Assembly (NCBI GenBank): GCA_013694885.1
Contig: JACDBO010000463.1
Span: 1 to 6,320, forward strand
Direction: 5' to 3'
DNA length: 6,320 bases
Source: Chloroflexia bacterium
Lineage (GTDB): Bacteria; Chloroflexota; Chloroflexia; Thermomicrobiales; UBA6265
The translations under genes were made by a program, and so were the position numbers. Below are positions 5,707-6,320 of the stretch, one piece after another (positions within the stretch are counted from its first letter, which is position 1; each line of letters starts with the position of its first letter). The notes below the pieces were generated by a model, which searched no databases, had not been told where the DNA came from, and was given only the letters and a program-made list of their open reading frames with translations.

Positions 5707-6320
5707 ATGCGTATCGGGGTCACGCTGCCCACAACTGCCGCACTGACGGAACCGGAGGCGATGACCGAGCTTGCCAGCACGGCGGAGGAGTTCGGTTACG
5801 ACTCGCTCTGGGTGAGTGACCATGTGCTGGTGCCGCACGGGAGCGCGTTCCCGCCCGAGCACCAGCTCGATGCACTGGCGACGCTCGGGTGGCTGGCGGC
5901 GCGCACCGGGCGGATCGCAATCGGCGCCAGCGTGCTGATCCTGCCCTACCGCGATCCGGTGCCGACCGCCAAGGCGTTGAGCACGATTGACTGGCTCTCC
6001 GGCGGCCGGCTGATCGTTGGGGTAGGTGTGGGGTGGCTCGCGGCCGAATTCGAGGCGCTGGGTATCCCGTTCGCGGAGCGCGGCGCTCGGACCGACGAGG
6101 CGATGCGGACCTTGCGCAACCTGTGGGAGACCGAGCGCTCCAGTTTCGAGGGGCGCTGGACGCGCTATCGGGACATGTCCTCGTACCCCAAGGCATCGCC
6201 TAGCCGGCAGGGCACGATCCCGCTGCTCGTCGGCGGCAACACGCGCGCCGCGATCGGGCGGGCCGCCCGGCTGGGAGACGGCTGGCACCCCCTGAACCTC
6301 GCGCCCACCGCGCTTGCCGT
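5707..6320 (+). CDS. LLM class F420-dependent oxidoreductase, 3' partial
   Basis: An open frame of 204 complete codons runs off the right edge without a stop. It belongs to the bacterial luciferase-like (LLM) superfamily, most like the F420-type subgroup of about 280-300 aa. Landmarks: the N-terminal strand MRIGVTLPT, the block EEFGYDSLWVSDHVLVP (residues 27-43), then LAARTGRIAIGASVLILPYRDPVPTAK. The diagnostic GGRLIVGVGVGWLAAEFEALGIPFAERGARTDEA (about 99-132) follows, and finally IPLLVGGNTRAAIGRAARLGDGWHP. These enzymes use reduced F420 or FMN in a TIM barrel to oxidise or reduce varied substrates; the substrate here is unknown. The start ATG 5707 has AAGGGAG 5 nt upstream. The gene follows the degenerate DUF4188 copy by 63 bp in the same orientation. 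F420 rather than FMN use is inferred from subgroup resemblance. Confidence 0.88.
   Translation, partial: MRIGVTLPTTAALTEPEAMTELASTAEEFGYDSLWVSDHVLVPHGSAFPPEHQLDALATLGWLAARTGRIAIGASVLILPYRDPVPTAKALSTIDWLSGGRLIVGVGVGWLAAEFEALGIPFAERGARTDEAMRTLRNLWETERSSFEGRWTRYRDMSSYPKASPSRQGTIPLLVGGNTRAAIGRAARLGDGWHPLNLAPTALA

Noticed and set aside
5329..6288. Minus-strand open frame of 319 codons at the right end
   Set aside because: It is antisense to the LLM oxidoreductase and the DUF4188 relic, is Arg/Pro-rich, and crosses the palindromic element. The plus strand has recognisable protein motifs.
4678..6320. A new multi-gene system made of DUF4188, the relic and the LLM oxidoreductase
   Set aside because: The only link is adjacency. 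A palindromic repeat and a decayed gene interrupt the run, and nothing in the sequence ties the two enzyme families to one pathway.

Overview
The window is high-GC bacterial DNA with strong G/C preference at third codon positions. It holds compact genes on both strands and short intergenic spaces rich in repeats. The gene mix is an F420-type luciferase-like oxidoreductase, a DUF4188 protein, a serine beta-lactamase-like hydrolase and an HTH_42/AlkZ-like protein. Together with the 'GTCATTCTG...GAAGAATC' intergenic repeat family, this suggests a Chloroflexota bacterium of the Thermomicrobia/Sphaerobacter type. An actinobacterium is the main alternative. The assignment is inferred from gene content and style; no taxonomic marker gene is present.

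Layout, left to right: (1) 3-746 (+), the C-terminal two thirds of a winged-helix HTH_42/AlkZ-like protein whose start lies outside the window. (2) 747-1036, a convergent intergenic space with two kinds of dispersed repeat. (3) 1037-1933 (-), an alpha/beta hydrolase of the monoacylglycerol-lipase type. (4) 1934-2135, a hairpin-rich spacer. (5) 2136-2951 (-), a stand-alone NAD(P)H-hydrate epimerase. (6) 3096-4559 (-), a beta-lactamase-family serine hydrolase with a C-terminal accessory domain and a basic tail. (7) 4560-4677, a divergent spacer with a purine-rich heptamer repeat. (8) 4678-5151 (+), an intact DUF4188 protein. (9) 5186-5338, a 153-bp imperfect palindrome with 10-bp perfect terminal inverted repeats (MITE- or BIME-like). 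(10) 5425-5643 (+), a shrunken second DUF4188 copy. (11) 5707-end (+), an F420-type LLM oxidoreductase that runs off the right edge.

The three minus-strand genes (serine hydrolase, epimerase, lipase) are separated by gaps of 144 and 202 bp. They are co-oriented but need not form one operon. Most genes look like metabolic housekeeping or accessory enzymes with no shared pathway. No defence system, CRISPR array, RNA gene or transposase gene was found.

The most notable structure is on the right: an intact DUF4188 gene, a palindromic mobile-type repeat, then a DUF4188 relic that appears to have lost about 51 internal codons in frame and its C-terminal part. This looks like a duplication followed by decay. 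I see no convincing evidence of a new multi-gene system.
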